Below, in pieces: positions 26,096-33,512 of a stretch of 33,832 nucleotides of DNA (position 1 is its first letter; each line of letters begins with the position of its first letter). A program made the position numbers and the translations under genes. A model generated the notes under the pieces. The model had not been told where the DNA came from. It searched no databases and saw nothing but the letters and a program-made list of their open reading frames with translations. Source of the stretch: an uncultured Caulobacterales bacterium (GTDB lineage Bacteria > Pseudomonadota > Alphaproteobacteria > Caulobacterales > Caulobacteraceae); contig CAIUMD010000023.1 in the NCBI GenBank assembly GCA_903900155.1, positions 1 to 33,832 on the forward strand, written 5' to 3'.

Positions 26096-26512
26096 TTAGC
26101 GTGGCCCTTCACCGTCCGCCACGGAATCCGGTTCGCGTTGCGCCTGGCGGACCGACTGCGACAGCTTCTGGGCCTGGGACTGGCCCTTGCGCGAGACCTG
26201 CTGCTCGGCCTTGCGGCTGGCGTCGTCGCAGGTGGGATACTCGCTGCGGCGCGAGGCGAAACCGGTGTTGAACCGCTCGCGCATCTGGGCGTCGAAGGCC
26301 TGGTCGGCCTGTTCGACCTCGGTCATCCGCACCATGCGCGAGCGCCAGTACTGGTCGCTCTCGCCCTGGCAGGCCTGGCGCAGGGCATGGCTCTCGCCCA
26401 GCGTATAGGCCAGGTCCAGCAGGCGCTGACGGTCTTTCGCATCCCGCTCCTGAGCCAGGACGGGCGTTGCGAAGGCGATGAGGGCGACGCCGATGAGGAA
26501 CAGACGCGACAT
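26096..26512 (-). CDS. TIGR02301 family exported protein
   Basis: This 138-residue protein starts at the ATG at 26512; a longer frame from 26548 is less likely. Residues 1-20 form a signal peptide with an AQ cleavage site (FATPVLAQ). The mature part has RLLDLAYTLGESHALRQACQ, YWRSRMVRMTEVEQ, FNTGFASRRSEYPTCDDASR and a glutamine/lysine-rich tail. This matches the conserved alphaproteobacterial TIGR02301 family as I remember it; its function is unknown. Two cysteines (in RQAC and YPTC) probably form a disulfide in the periplasm. It stands upstream of the SPFH/NfeD pair with a 31-base gap, so it may be co-transcribed. Confidence 0.78.
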   Translation of the reverse strand: MSRLFLIGVALIAFATPVLAQERDAKDRQRLLDLAYTLGESHALRQACQGESDQYWRSRMVRMTEVEQADQAFDAQMRERFNTGFASRRSEYPTCDDASRKAEQQVSRKGQSQAQKLSQSVRQAQREPDSVADGEGPR

Positions 26513-26704
26513 GCCGTCAGTTATCACCAAAGCCCCCACTCCTGTCATCAGCCCGCGCCCACAAGGCGAAGAACGGGACGCCGAAGCTTGGGGGCAAGCC
26601 TGGGGACAAAATGTCCCTCGGTGTCAGAAAAGCTTTGGCGATAAAGGCCTTGCGATCGCCACAGATCGGGTCTTTCCTGTGGATACTGCAAGGAGGTCAA
26701 ACCC

Positions 26705-26914
26705 ATGACTGAGGTGCATTACGGCGTCGTGCGCGTCGGTGACCGCTGGTCGATCATCGGAGATAACCTGCGTTTCGGCGCCTACGAAACCCGCGGGGAA
26801 GCCCGCGCGGCCGCTCGCCGGCTGGCCGAACATCCCGCTGGCCTTGGCCTGCCCGTGATGCTGCACGAGCAGGAAGAGGACTGGGTGCTGCCCAGCCCCA
26901 CGCAGCTCAGCTAG
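26705..26914 (+). CDS. Small protein of unknown function (69 residues)
   Basis: A strong AAGGAGGT lies nine bases before the ATG, which supports this short gene. The product has no membrane segment. The pattern GDRWSIIGDNLRFGAYETRGEARAAARRLAEH, then PVMLHEQEEDWV, resembles the small alpha/beta domain of DUF2188-like proteins: a strand, a helix with repeated alanine and arginine, and a final strand. I am unsure of the family. It lies in a gap between opposed genes and has no obvious partner. Confidence 0.7.
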   Translation: MTEVHYGVVRVGDRWSIIGDNLRFGAYETRGEARAAARRLAEHPAGLGLPVMLHEQEEDWVLPSPTQLS

Positions 26915-27033
26915 GCCAATCCCAAAACCGATTGTCCTCGAAAGCCAAGCGGACTTTCAGGTAGCGGCACAGCCGAGGCCAAACCGCTGTCTCAGCTGGG
27001 ATCCCCGCTTTCGCGCGGAAAATCGGATGGGGG

Positions 27034-27579
27034 TTACGCTTCTACGGCTTCCTCTTCATCCTCGCCGTAAAGCAGCGGCTTGAGCACCCGCCAGACCTGC
27101 AGGGCCGAGGCCACCGCGCCGACGACCGAGGCGACCACCTGGAACGCATTCCAGACGAAGCTGACCAGCGGGTCCTCGCCCAGCATGGCGACCAGAGGAT
27201 AGATCAGGTGGCTGACCGTGATCCGGAACTGGGCGTAGGCCTCTGAATACTCCACCGACGCTCCGGCGATCGCGGCCGTGACCACGACGGCCAGCACCGG
27301 CGCCCACAGCAACGGCAGGATCAGCAGCAGCGCCAGGGCCGTGATCAGCGACTTGGTGGTCAGGCCCACGTCTTTGAAGACCGTGACGCCAACGCCGGCG
27401 ACTGCCGCCAGGCCCAACAGGGCGAAGGCGACCGGCAGGGTCAGGTCGGCGGTCTGCGCCACCGGCATGCCGACGGCGAAGACCATCACCGCCATCACCA
27501 GCAGGGTGATCACGAACGCCCCCAGCCACAGGGCGCCGTACTGGCTGAGCCGTCGCCTCAGATGCCGTTTCGCGATCAT
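27034..27579 (-). CDS. Integral membrane protein of unknown function
   Basis: I start this gene at the ATG at 27579, which has AGGAGG just upstream; the ATG at 27630 adds 17 less likely residues. The 181-residue product has a basic N-terminus (MIAKRHLRRRL), about four or five membrane spans (ALWLGAFVITLLVMAVMVF and LILPLLWAPVLAVVVTAAI among them) and an acidic tail (LLYGEDEEEAVEA). I do not recognise the family. It is divergent from the Crp/Fnr-type gene, sharing a gap of about 107 bases, so that regulator may control it. Confidence 0.75.
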   Translation of the reverse strand: MIAKRHLRRRLSQYGALWLGAFVITLLVMAVMVFAVGMPVAQTADLTLPVAFALLGLAAVAGVGVTVFKDVGLTTKSLITALALLLILPLLWAPVLAVVVTAAIAGASVEYSEAYAQFRITVSHLIYPLVAMLGEDPLVSFVWNAFQVVASVVGAVASALQVWRVLKPLLYGEDEEEAVEA

Positions 27580-27686
27580 CGCCGCCTCCTGGTCGGCGCA
27601 AGGGTGCTTCGGAAGAGTCTCGCCGTCCACGGGAAACTAAGCCGTGCGCTGTGCGCTTTACCCGTCGAGCTTCACGGGAGATCCGC

Positions 27687-28448
27687 ATGACCGCTTTCGC
27701 CCGCATCGTCCGCAGCGCCGTCGAGGGTGACGCCGCGCCGCCCTATGCGTCCAACCGCCTGCTGGCCGCCCTGCGCTCCGAGGCGCTGACCGCGCTTGCG
27801 CCGCATCTGGTGCTGGTCGACCTGCCCGCCGACGCGGTGCTGTTCGACGCCGGCGACGACGTCGAACACACCTATCTGCCCTGCGGCCCGACCCAGGTCT
27901 CGCTGCTGGTCGTGACCTCGGACGGCCAGGAGATCGAGGCCGCCAGCATCGGCTTCGAGGGCGCGATCGGCGGCGTGGTCAGCGCCGGCTTCAAACCCGC
28001 CTATGGCCGCGCCGTGGTCCGGGTGCCGGGACACGCCTTCTGCATCCCCACCGCGCGGCTGGAGGAGATCAAGACCCAGCACCCGATCATCGCCGACCTC
28101 TTTGATCGCGCCGCCGACGTGTTCATCGCCCAGATGATGCAGGTGGCGGCCTGCAACGCCCTGCACCCGATCGAGCAGCGCACCTGCCGCTGGCTGCTGT
28201 TCGCCCATGATCGCTCGGGCGACGAGCCGCTCCGCCTCACCCAGGAGACCCTGGCCCAGATGCTGGGCGTGCAGCGCACGACGATCAGCGCGGTCGCCCG
28301 CGTCTTGCAGGACGCCGGGGTGATCCACATCGGTCGCGGCCGGGTCGAGATCCTGGACCGCCCGGCCCTCGAAAAGCGCGCCTGCGAGTGCCACGACGCC
28401 GTCGAGGCTCATTTCAAGCGCGTGCTGCCGAAATTCGTGACCGACTAG
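27687..28448 (+). CDS. Crp/Fnr family transcriptional regulator
   Basis: This 253-residue regulator starts at the ATG at 27687, with GGGAG before it; an ATG at 27651 is possible. The N-terminal half is a cupin-like effector domain (VLVDLPADAVLFDAGDDVEHTYLPCG and EIEAASIGFEGAIGG). The C-terminal half has the Crp-type helix-turn-helix: LTQETLAQMLGVQRTTISAVARVLQDAGVI. I see no cluster of N-terminal cysteines of the Fnr type, so it is probably not an oxygen-sensing iron-sulfur regulator. The ligand is unknown. It overlaps the convergent nitronate monooxygenase-like gene by four bases. Confidence 0.9.
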   Translation: MTAFARIVRSAVEGDAAPPYASNRLLAALRSEALTALAPHLVLVDLPADAVLFDAGDDVEHTYLPCGPTQVSLLVVTSDGQEIEAASIGFEGAIGGVVSAGFKPAYGRAVVRVPGHAFCIPTARLEEIKTQHPIIADLFDRAADVFIAQMMQVAACNALHPIEQRTCRWLLFAHDRSGDEPLRLTQETLAQMLGVQRTTISAVARVLQDAGVIHIGRGRVEILDRPALEKRACECHDAVEAHFKRVLPKFVTD

Positions 28449-29410
28449 ATGCGGAAGGCGCTGGCCCGCGCCAGCGCCGCCTCCGCCTCGCTGACCAGCC
28501 GCGCCACGATCTCGCCGGCCGGCAGCACTTCGCGCACGCCGCCGGCGCTCTGGCCCATGGCAAAGCAGGACTTGTCCGGATCCAGGCCCTCGACCTGGCC
28601 GCCGATGCCGCCCATGGCGCCGTTGCGGATCGAGACCATGGCCTGCTGCGGAAACGGCTGGATGTCGGCCGGGCGGCTTTCCCAGTCGTCGACATAGGGG
28701 TTCTTCCTCACCCGCATCGGCTTGCCCGAATAGCAGCGGGTGCGGACGGTGTCCTCGTCGGCGGCCTCGAGGATCGCCTGGCGATAGAGGTCGCCGGCAT
28801 GGGCTTCGGTCGAGGCGATGAAGCGGGTGCCCATCCAGACGCCTTGGGCGCCCAAGGTCAGTGACGCCGCCAGGCCCCGGCCGTCATGCAGACCGCCGGC
28901 GGCGACCACGGGGATCTTCACGACCTCGACCGCCTGGGCGACCAGCGGCAGGGTTCCAACGAGGCCTGTATGGCCGCCACCTTCGCCGCCCTGGCAGATG
29001 ACGGCGTCGCAGCCGGCCTGCTCGGCCTTGACCGCGTGCTTCACGGCCCCGCAGACGACCATGACCTTCAGGCCGGCCTTCTTGAGCCGCGCGATGATCG
29101 GCAGCGGCACGCCCAGGCCGGCGATGAAGGATGAGGCGCCCTCCTCGATGATGACCTCGACGCTGGCGGTCAGGGCGTCGGGCGTGGCGGCCAGCAGGTC
29201 GACGCCGAACGGCTTGTCGGTCAGCTGGCGGACCTCGCGCATCTGCTGGCGGATGAAGTCCGGCGAGGTCCCGGCCATGCCCAGCACGCCATAGCCGCCG
29301 GCGTTCGACACCGCCGCCGCCAAGGGCGCATACGAGACGCCGCCCATGCCGGCCAGCAGGATCGGATGTGCGATATCCAGAAGATCGCAGAGCGGCGTGC
29401 GCAGGCCCAT
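28445..29410 (-). CDS. Nitronate monooxygenase-like FMN enzyme
   Basis: This 321-residue TIM-barrel enzyme starts at the ATG at 29410. It has the nitronate monooxygenase/2-nitropropane dioxygenase core: LLAGMGGVSYAPLAAAVSNA, GCDAVICQGGEGGGHTG with the catalytic-type histidine, then VVAAGGLHDGRGLAASLTLG and GVWMGTRFIAS, which binds FMN phosphate. Members oxidise nitronates or are related to enoyl-ACP reductase FabK; the substrate cannot be set by sequence alone. The upstream neighbour is an SDR gene on the same strand, 75 bases away. Confidence 0.88.
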   Translation of the reverse strand: MGLRTPLCDLLDIAHPILLAGMGGVSYAPLAAAVSNAGGYGVLGMAGTSPDFIRQQMREVRQLTDKPFGVDLLAATPDALTASVEVIIEEGASSFIAGLGVPLPIIARLKKAGLKVMVVCGAVKHAVKAEQAGCDAVICQGGEGGGHTGLVGTLPLVAQAVEVVKIPVVAAGGLHDGRGLAASLTLGAQGVWMGTRFIASTEAHAGDLYRQAILEAADEDTVRTRCYSGKPMRVRKNPYVDDWESRPADIQPFPQQAMVSIRNGAMGGIGGQVEGLDPDKSCFAMGQSAGGVREVLPAGEIVARLVSEAEAALARASAFRI

Positions 29411-29485
29411 GGCCGGTCCTCCCGTATTTTCAGGAAGGATTTCGGCCTCTGCTCGACGCGGCAAGCGTGCCGCGAGGTCAGTCCC

Positions 29486-30268
29486 CTAGAAGATCGAGTA
29501 GCCCCCGTCGATGACGATGGTCGTGCCCGACTGGTAGCTGGACGCGTCCGAGGCCAGGTAGACGGCCATGCCGCCGAAGTCCTCGGGCTCGCCCCAGCGA
29601 CGGGCCGGGACGCGGGGGATGACCTTCTCGGCGAAGGCGGCGTTGCCTTGCGCCCCGGCCGTCATGTCGGTGGCGATCCAGCCCGGCAGGATGGCGTTGG
29701 CGCGGACCCCATAGCGAGCGTGCTCGACGGCGACGGACTTGATCATCGAGATCACCGCGCCCTTGGTCGCCGCATAGGCCTCGTTCCGCGCCGCGCCCTC
29801 GATGGCGGCCAGCGAGGCGATCCCGACCAGCGAGCCGCCGGCGTCGCCGGTCTTGGCCCGCTCGACCATGTGGCGGCAGGCCTCGCGCAGGGTGAAGAAG
29901 ACGCCGTCCAGATTGACCGACAGCACCTTGCGATAGGTCTCGGTCCGCATCTCGACGAACGAGGGCGAGCCGTAGCCGACGCCGGCATTGGCGAAGACGC
30001 TGTCCACCCGGCCCATGGCGGCCACGGCCTCTTCCATGCCCTCACGGACCTGGGCCTCGTCGGAGACGTCGACGGTCTGGGCCTTCACCCGGACACCCAG
30101 AGCGGTCAGCTGCTTTTCGGCCTCGAGATTACGCTCGGGGTTGGAGCCCCAGATGACGATGTCGGCCCCGGCCTGGGCCATCGCCTTGGCCATGCCAAGG
30201 CCGATGCCGCGATTGCCGCCGGTGACCAGGGCCACCTTGCCGGCCAGATTGAACGGCGCATAGGCCAT
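29486..30268 (-). CDS. SDR family oxidoreductase (classical short-chain dehydrogenase)
   Basis: This 260-residue enzyme starts at the ATG at 30268, preceded by GGGAGG. Motifs of the classical SDRs are complete: TGGNRGIGLG for the cofactor, FANAGVGYG, the serine in VGIASLA, YAATKGAV with the catalytic tyrosine and lysine, and LPGWIATDMT. It probably uses NAD(P)(H), but the substrate is unknown. It may form an operon with the nitronate monooxygenase-like gene on the same strand. Confidence 0.9.
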   Translation of the reverse strand: MAYAPFNLAGKVALVTGGNRGIGLGMAKAMAQAGADIVIWGSNPERNLEAEKQLTALGVRVKAQTVDVSDEAQVREGMEEAVAAMGRVDSVFANAGVGYGSPSFVEMRTETYRKVLSVNLDGVFFTLREACRHMVERAKTGDAGGSLVGIASLAAIEGAARNEAYAATKGAVISMIKSVAVEHARYGVRANAILPGWIATDMTAGAQGNAAFAEKVIPRVPARRWGEPEDFGGMAVYLASDASSYQSGTTIVIDGGYSIF

Positions 30269-30357
30269 GGCGAACCTCCCTCTTATCCTTGAAACACTCG
30301 TTTGAAGGAGAGACGCTGACGTTACGCCGGTCAAGCGCCCTGGACGGAGAGTCCCGC

Positions 30358-30780
30358 CTAGGCGGCGCCGAACTTCTCGAACGTCTCTTCGATCACCCGC
30401 CGCGTCTCGTCCCACTCGACGAGCGCCATGGCCTCGTCCAGGGTCACGAACTTGGCCTCAGCCGCGTCGTCGCCGGCCACGGGCTCGCCGCCGGTCCAGC
30501 GGGCGGCGTAGTCGATCATCACGTAGTGGCGGGTGATCTCGCCGCCGGACCGGGCGGGGAAGACGCCATCGACCACGTCGAGCAGGCCCAGCAGCTGCGC
30601 CTCGACGCCGGTCTCCTCCTTCAGCTCGCGCAGGGCGGCGACCGCCAAGGTCTCGCCCCATTCCACCCGGCCGCCGGGCAGGCTCCACTGGTTCAGGCGG
30701 GGCGGCTGGCCGCGCTTGATCAGCAGCACCTCGTTCCCCTTCAGGCAGACGACGCCGACGCTCGGGACAGGATGGCTCAT
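30358..30780 (-). CDS. Nudix hydrolase
   Basis: This 140-residue hydrolase has a full Nudix box, GGRVEWGETLAVAALRELKE followed by ETGVEA, at about residues 36-61. It hydrolyses a nucleoside diphosphate linked to another group, with Mg2+. VGVVCLKGNEVLLIKRG at the N-terminus and LNQWSLPGG before the box are typical. The start overlaps the patatin-like gene stop by four bases (30777-30780), giving translational coupling. The substrate is not defined. Confidence 0.95.
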   Translation of the reverse strand: MSHPVPSVGVVCLKGNEVLLIKRGQPPRLNQWSLPGGRVEWGETLAVAALRELKEETGVEAQLLGLLDVVDGVFPARSGGEITRHYVMIDYAARWTGGEPVAGDDAAEAKFVTLDEAMALVEWDETRRVIEETFEKFGAA

Positions 30781-31838
30781 GGAAATCCGACCTTCAGATC
30801 GACCGAGGACTTCACCCCGATACAGTTGCCGCAGTCGGCCAGCCAGGCCTCCGCCGCCGCCCGGCCGCGCGCCTTCAGGTCGGTCAGGAAGCTCCACTCG
30901 GTGTCGAACTTGGTCGACAGCGACAGGTCCGCCAACGGCTTGTCGGCGGTGATGGCGTGCACCAGCATCCGGCGATAGCGGCCCCGGGCGTTGTCCTTCA
31001 AAAGGCCCTCGTCCAGCAGCTTCTGCACGAAGCCGATGGCCCGCAGTTCCGAGGCCAGCGAGGCGTTGAAGGTGATCTCGTTCAGCCGGTCCATGATCTC
31101 GCCCGGCGTCTTGGGTGTCTCGTCGCGGACGAAGGGGTTGAGACTGACGATGAGAATGTCGTCGGGCGTGTCGTCGTAGAACAGCGGCCACAGCGGCGGA
31201 TTGGCCAGGAACCCGCCGTCCCAGTAGGGCTCGCCGTCGATCTCCACCGCCTGGAAGACCTGCGGCAGGCAGGCGCTGGCCATGATGTGGCGGACCGTCA
31301 GCTCGGTCTCGCGGAAGATCACGGCCTTGCTGGTCCGGATCGCCGTCGCCGCGATGTAGAGCTTGATCGGGCTCTTCTCGCGGATCTGCTTGAAGGTGAT
31401 CTCGCCTTCCAGCGCATCGTGCAGCGGGTTCAGGTTGAACGGGTTGAACTCGTAGGGGCTGAGCGACAGGGCGAAGGTCTCGGCCATCCGCCAGCCGGGC
31501 GTGTTCTTGATCCAGTCGGCGCTGCCGCCGAAAGCCGAGGTCCAGATCGAGGTGTCGCCGAAGACGTTGCGGCCGCCCTGGCGGTTCACCTGCCGCCAGA
31601 ACGAGTCGAGCCGCTTCCTCGCCCCCGCCTTGCCGTCGTCGATCAGACCCTGGGCCAGGCAGACGGCGTTCATTGCGCCGGCCGAGGCGGCGGTGACGGC
31701 GCGGATCTCGATGTCGTCTTCCTCGAGCAGGCGATCGAGGATGCCCCATTCGAACGCGCCGTGGGCGCCGCCGCCCTGGAGCGCCAGGCTCAGCAGCCGG
31801 GGACCGGCCGGTTTCTTCTTAAAGGGCGGGATGGGCAC
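30777..31838 (-). CDS. Patatin-like phospholipase
   Basis: This gene has about 353 codons if the GTG at 31838 is the start; the ATG at 31892 would lie inside the preceding SDR gene (stop at 31849). The oxyanion-hole motif GGGAHGAFEWG and the nucleophile elbow TAASAGAMNA are present, but the first glycine of GxSxG is alanine here. The aspartate of the dyad lies in YWDGGFLANPP. The rest (NPFNLNPLHDALEGEITF, ASACLPQVFQAVEIDGEPYW) agrees with bacterial patatin-like lipases. The substrate is likely a phospholipid or storage lipid. Confidence 0.88.
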   Translation of the reverse strand: MPIPPFKKKPAGPRLLSLALQGGGAHGAFEWGILDRLLEEDDIEIRAVTAASAGAMNAVCLAQGLIDDGKAGARKRLDSFWRQVNRQGGRNVFGDTSIWTSAFGGSADWIKNTPGWRMAETFALSLSPYEFNPFNLNPLHDALEGEITFKQIREKSPIKLYIAATAIRTSKAVIFRETELTVRHIMASACLPQVFQAVEIDGEPYWDGGFLANPPLWPLFYDDTPDDILIVSLNPFVRDETPKTPGEIMDRLNEITFNASLASELRAIGFVQKLLDEGLLKDNARGRYRRMLVHAITADKPLADLSLSTKFDTEWSFLTDLKARGRAAAEAWLADCGNCIGVKSSVDLKVGFP

Positions 31839-31848
31839 GGGGCCCAGC

Positions 31849-32646
31849 CTATTGCGCCACCCAGCCGCCGTCGACCTGGAAGGCCGCGCCATTGGCCGAG
31901 GCCCCGGCGTCGGAGACCAGGTACAGCAGCATGCCGGCCAGCTGGTCGAAGGTGACGAACTGCTTGGTCGGCTGGGCCGCCAGGATCACGTCCTTCATCA
32001 CCGCCTCTTCCGAGATGCCGCGCGCCTTGGCCTGGTCGGCGATCTGGGCCTCGACCAGCGGGGTCTTCACGAAGCCCGGGCAGATGGCGTTGCAGGTGAT
32101 GCCGTCCTGGGCGACCTCGAGCGCGACCGTCTTGGTCAGGCCCATGACGCCGTGCTTGGCCGCCACATAGGCCGACTTGAACGGCGAGGCGACCAGGGCG
32201 TGGGCCGAGGCGATGTTGATGATCCGCCCGCGGCCCTGCTCTTTCATGATCGGCACCGCCGCCTTGGTGGCGTGGAAGGCCGAGGACAGGTTGATGGCGA
32301 TGATCAGGTCCCACTTGTCGTCCGGGAACTCCTCGATCGGGGCCACGTGCTGGACGCCGGCGTTGTTGACCAGGATGTCCAGCTCGCCGAACTCGGCCTT
32401 GGCCGCGCGGACCATGTCGGCGATCTCGATCGGCTTGGTCATGTCGGCGCCGTGATACAGCACCTCGACGCCGTGCTTCTCGGCCATTTCGGCCCGGGCC
32501 CGCTCGATGGCGTTCATCTCGCCCAGGCCGTTCATGACGATGTTGCAGCCCTGGGCCGCGAGCGCGTCGGCCAAGGCGTGGCCGATGCCGCTGGTAGACC
32601 CGGTGACGATGGCGACTTGACCCTGCAAACCGAAATCGACGGCCAT
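31849..32646 (-). CDS. bdhA: 3-hydroxybutyrate dehydrogenase
   Basis: This SDR enzyme (265 residues from the second ATG at 32646; the first ATG at 32649 adds one) oxidises 3-hydroxybutyrate to acetoacetate in ketone-body and PHB metabolism. AGGAG lies six bases before the second ATG, so I prefer it. The motifs are TGSTSGIGHALA, NNAGVQHVAP, IINIASAHALVASPFKSAYV with YVAAKHGVMG (catalytic tyrosine and lysine), and NAICPGFVKTPLVE. The run AQPTKQFVTFDQLAGMLLYL is characteristic of bacterial BdhA. The upstream gap carries a TTGCAACGCAA palindrome that may bind a PHB-type repressor. Confidence 0.93.
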   Translation of the reverse strand: MAVDFGLQGQVAIVTGSTSGIGHALADALAAQGCNIVMNGLGEMNAIERARAEMAEKHGVEVLYHGADMTKPIEIADMVRAAKAEFGELDILVNNAGVQHVAPIEEFPDDKWDLIIAINLSSAFHATKAAVPIMKEQGRGRIINIASAHALVASPFKSAYVAAKHGVMGLTKTVALEVAQDGITCNAICPGFVKTPLVEAQIADQAKARGISEEAVMKDVILAAQPTKQFVTFDQLAGMLLYLVSDAGASANGAAFQVDGGWVAQ

Positions 32647-32677
32647 CATGCGCTCCTAAGGCAACGCCCCAATGATA

Positions 32678-32697
32678 TTGCAACGCAACATATAGCT
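32678..32697 (-). promoter_or_regulatory. Candidate operator and -10 of bdhA
   Basis: TTGCAACGCAA at 32678-32688 is a perfect 4-3-4 inverted repeat. Just upstream on the minus strand is GCTATATG (about 32695-32688), which resembles the -10 box of Caulobacter-type housekeeping promoters. The repeat resembles the TGCNNNGCA type of site reported for PHB regulators of the PhaR kind, from memory. The overlap of -10 and palindrome fits repression. Confidence 0.45.
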
Positions 32698-32725
32698 CGC
32701 CATTGCGAGGGGCGAGCCCTTATTA

Positions 32726-32745
32726 AATTCATCACTAGATGAATT
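32726..32745. promoter_or_regulatory. Perfect inverted repeat between yaaA and bdhA
   Basis: AATTCATC (32726-32733) and GATGAATT (32738-32745) form a perfect 8-base inverted repeat with a four-base centre. It is AT-rich in a GC-rich neighbourhood and ends at the yaaA stop codon, about 80 bases upstream of bdhA. It looks like an operator for a dimeric regulator of the MarR or TetR type. Confidence 0.45.
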
Positions 32746-33512
32746 CATGGCTGCGGGCGAGCGAAAACCCAGTCGGTCTGCGTCGAGAGATCCGCGCGGA
32801 AGCCGTAACCGTCCAGGTTGAAGCTTTTCAGCCCCTCGGCGCGGTCGATGCGGTTGTCGATGGCGTAGCGGGCCATGCGGCCCCGCGCCTTCTTGGCGAA
32901 GAAGCCCAGCACCCGCAGTTCGTTGCCCTTCTCTTCCTTGAAGTGGCAGGTGACCACCGGCAGCTTCAGGGCCTTGGCGTCGACGGCGCCGAAATATTCC
33001 TGGCTGGCCAGGTTCACCAAGGTCGGATCGGTCTGGCCCTCGGCGGCGGCGTTCAGGGTCTTGGAGATCGTCTCGCCCCAGAAGTCGTAGAGGTTCGATC
33101 CCTTCTTGGTCTTCAGCCGCGTGCCCATCTCCAGGCGGTAGGGCTGCAGGGCGTCGAACGGGCGCAGCACGCCGTACAGGCCCGACAGGATCCGCAGGTG
33201 ACCTTGCGTCCACTCCAGGGCCGGGCGGTCCAACTCGCGGGCGGCCAGGCCGGCATAGACGTCGCCGTTGAAGGCGATGACGGCTTGCAGACCTTCCTCG
33301 ACCTCTGCGTCAAAGGCCTGGAACCGCTCACGGTTCAGCTTGGCCAGGGCGTCTGAGATGTGCATCAGCCGCTTCAGGTCGGCCGCCGTCAGCTTGCGCG
33401 TGATCTTGGCCAGTTCGGCGATCTGCGGCTTCAATTCCGGCGTCGTCAGGGGCAGGGCCTGGGCGGGCGCGGTGAAGTCCAGCGACTTGGCGGGCGAGAT
33501 GACCATCAGCAT
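32745..33512 (-). CDS. yaaA: Peroxide stress protein YaaA (DUF328)
   Basis: This 255-residue cytosolic protein matches the YaaA family along its length: MLMVISPAKSLDFTAP at the N-terminus, RFQAFDAEVEEGLQAVIAFN, HLRILSGLYGVLRPFDALQPYRLEMGTRL and FWGETIS. YaaA lowers free iron and oxidative DNA damage in E. coli under peroxide stress, and is a DNA-binding protein. The length is typical. It ends next to the inverted repeat before bdhA. The two could be one transcript on the minus strand, but the regulatory motifs between them argue for separate control. Confidence 0.95.
   Translation of the reverse strand: MLMVISPAKSLDFTAPAQALPLTTPELKPQIAELAKITRKLTAADLKRLMHISDALAKLNRERFQAFDAEVEEGLQAVIAFNGDVYAGLAARELDRPALEWTQGHLRILSGLYGVLRPFDALQPYRLEMGTRLKTKKGSNLYDFWGETISKTLNAAAEGQTDPTLVNLASQEYFGAVDAKALKLPVVTCHFKEEKGNELRVLGFFAKKARGRMARYAIDNRIDRAEGLKSFNLDGYGFRADLSTQTDWVFARPQP

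Noticed and set aside
26603..26617. GGGACA/TGTCCC palindrome in the gap before the 69-residue gene
   Set aside because: A perfect but short six-base repeat without promoter context or repetition; too weak to call a regulatory site.
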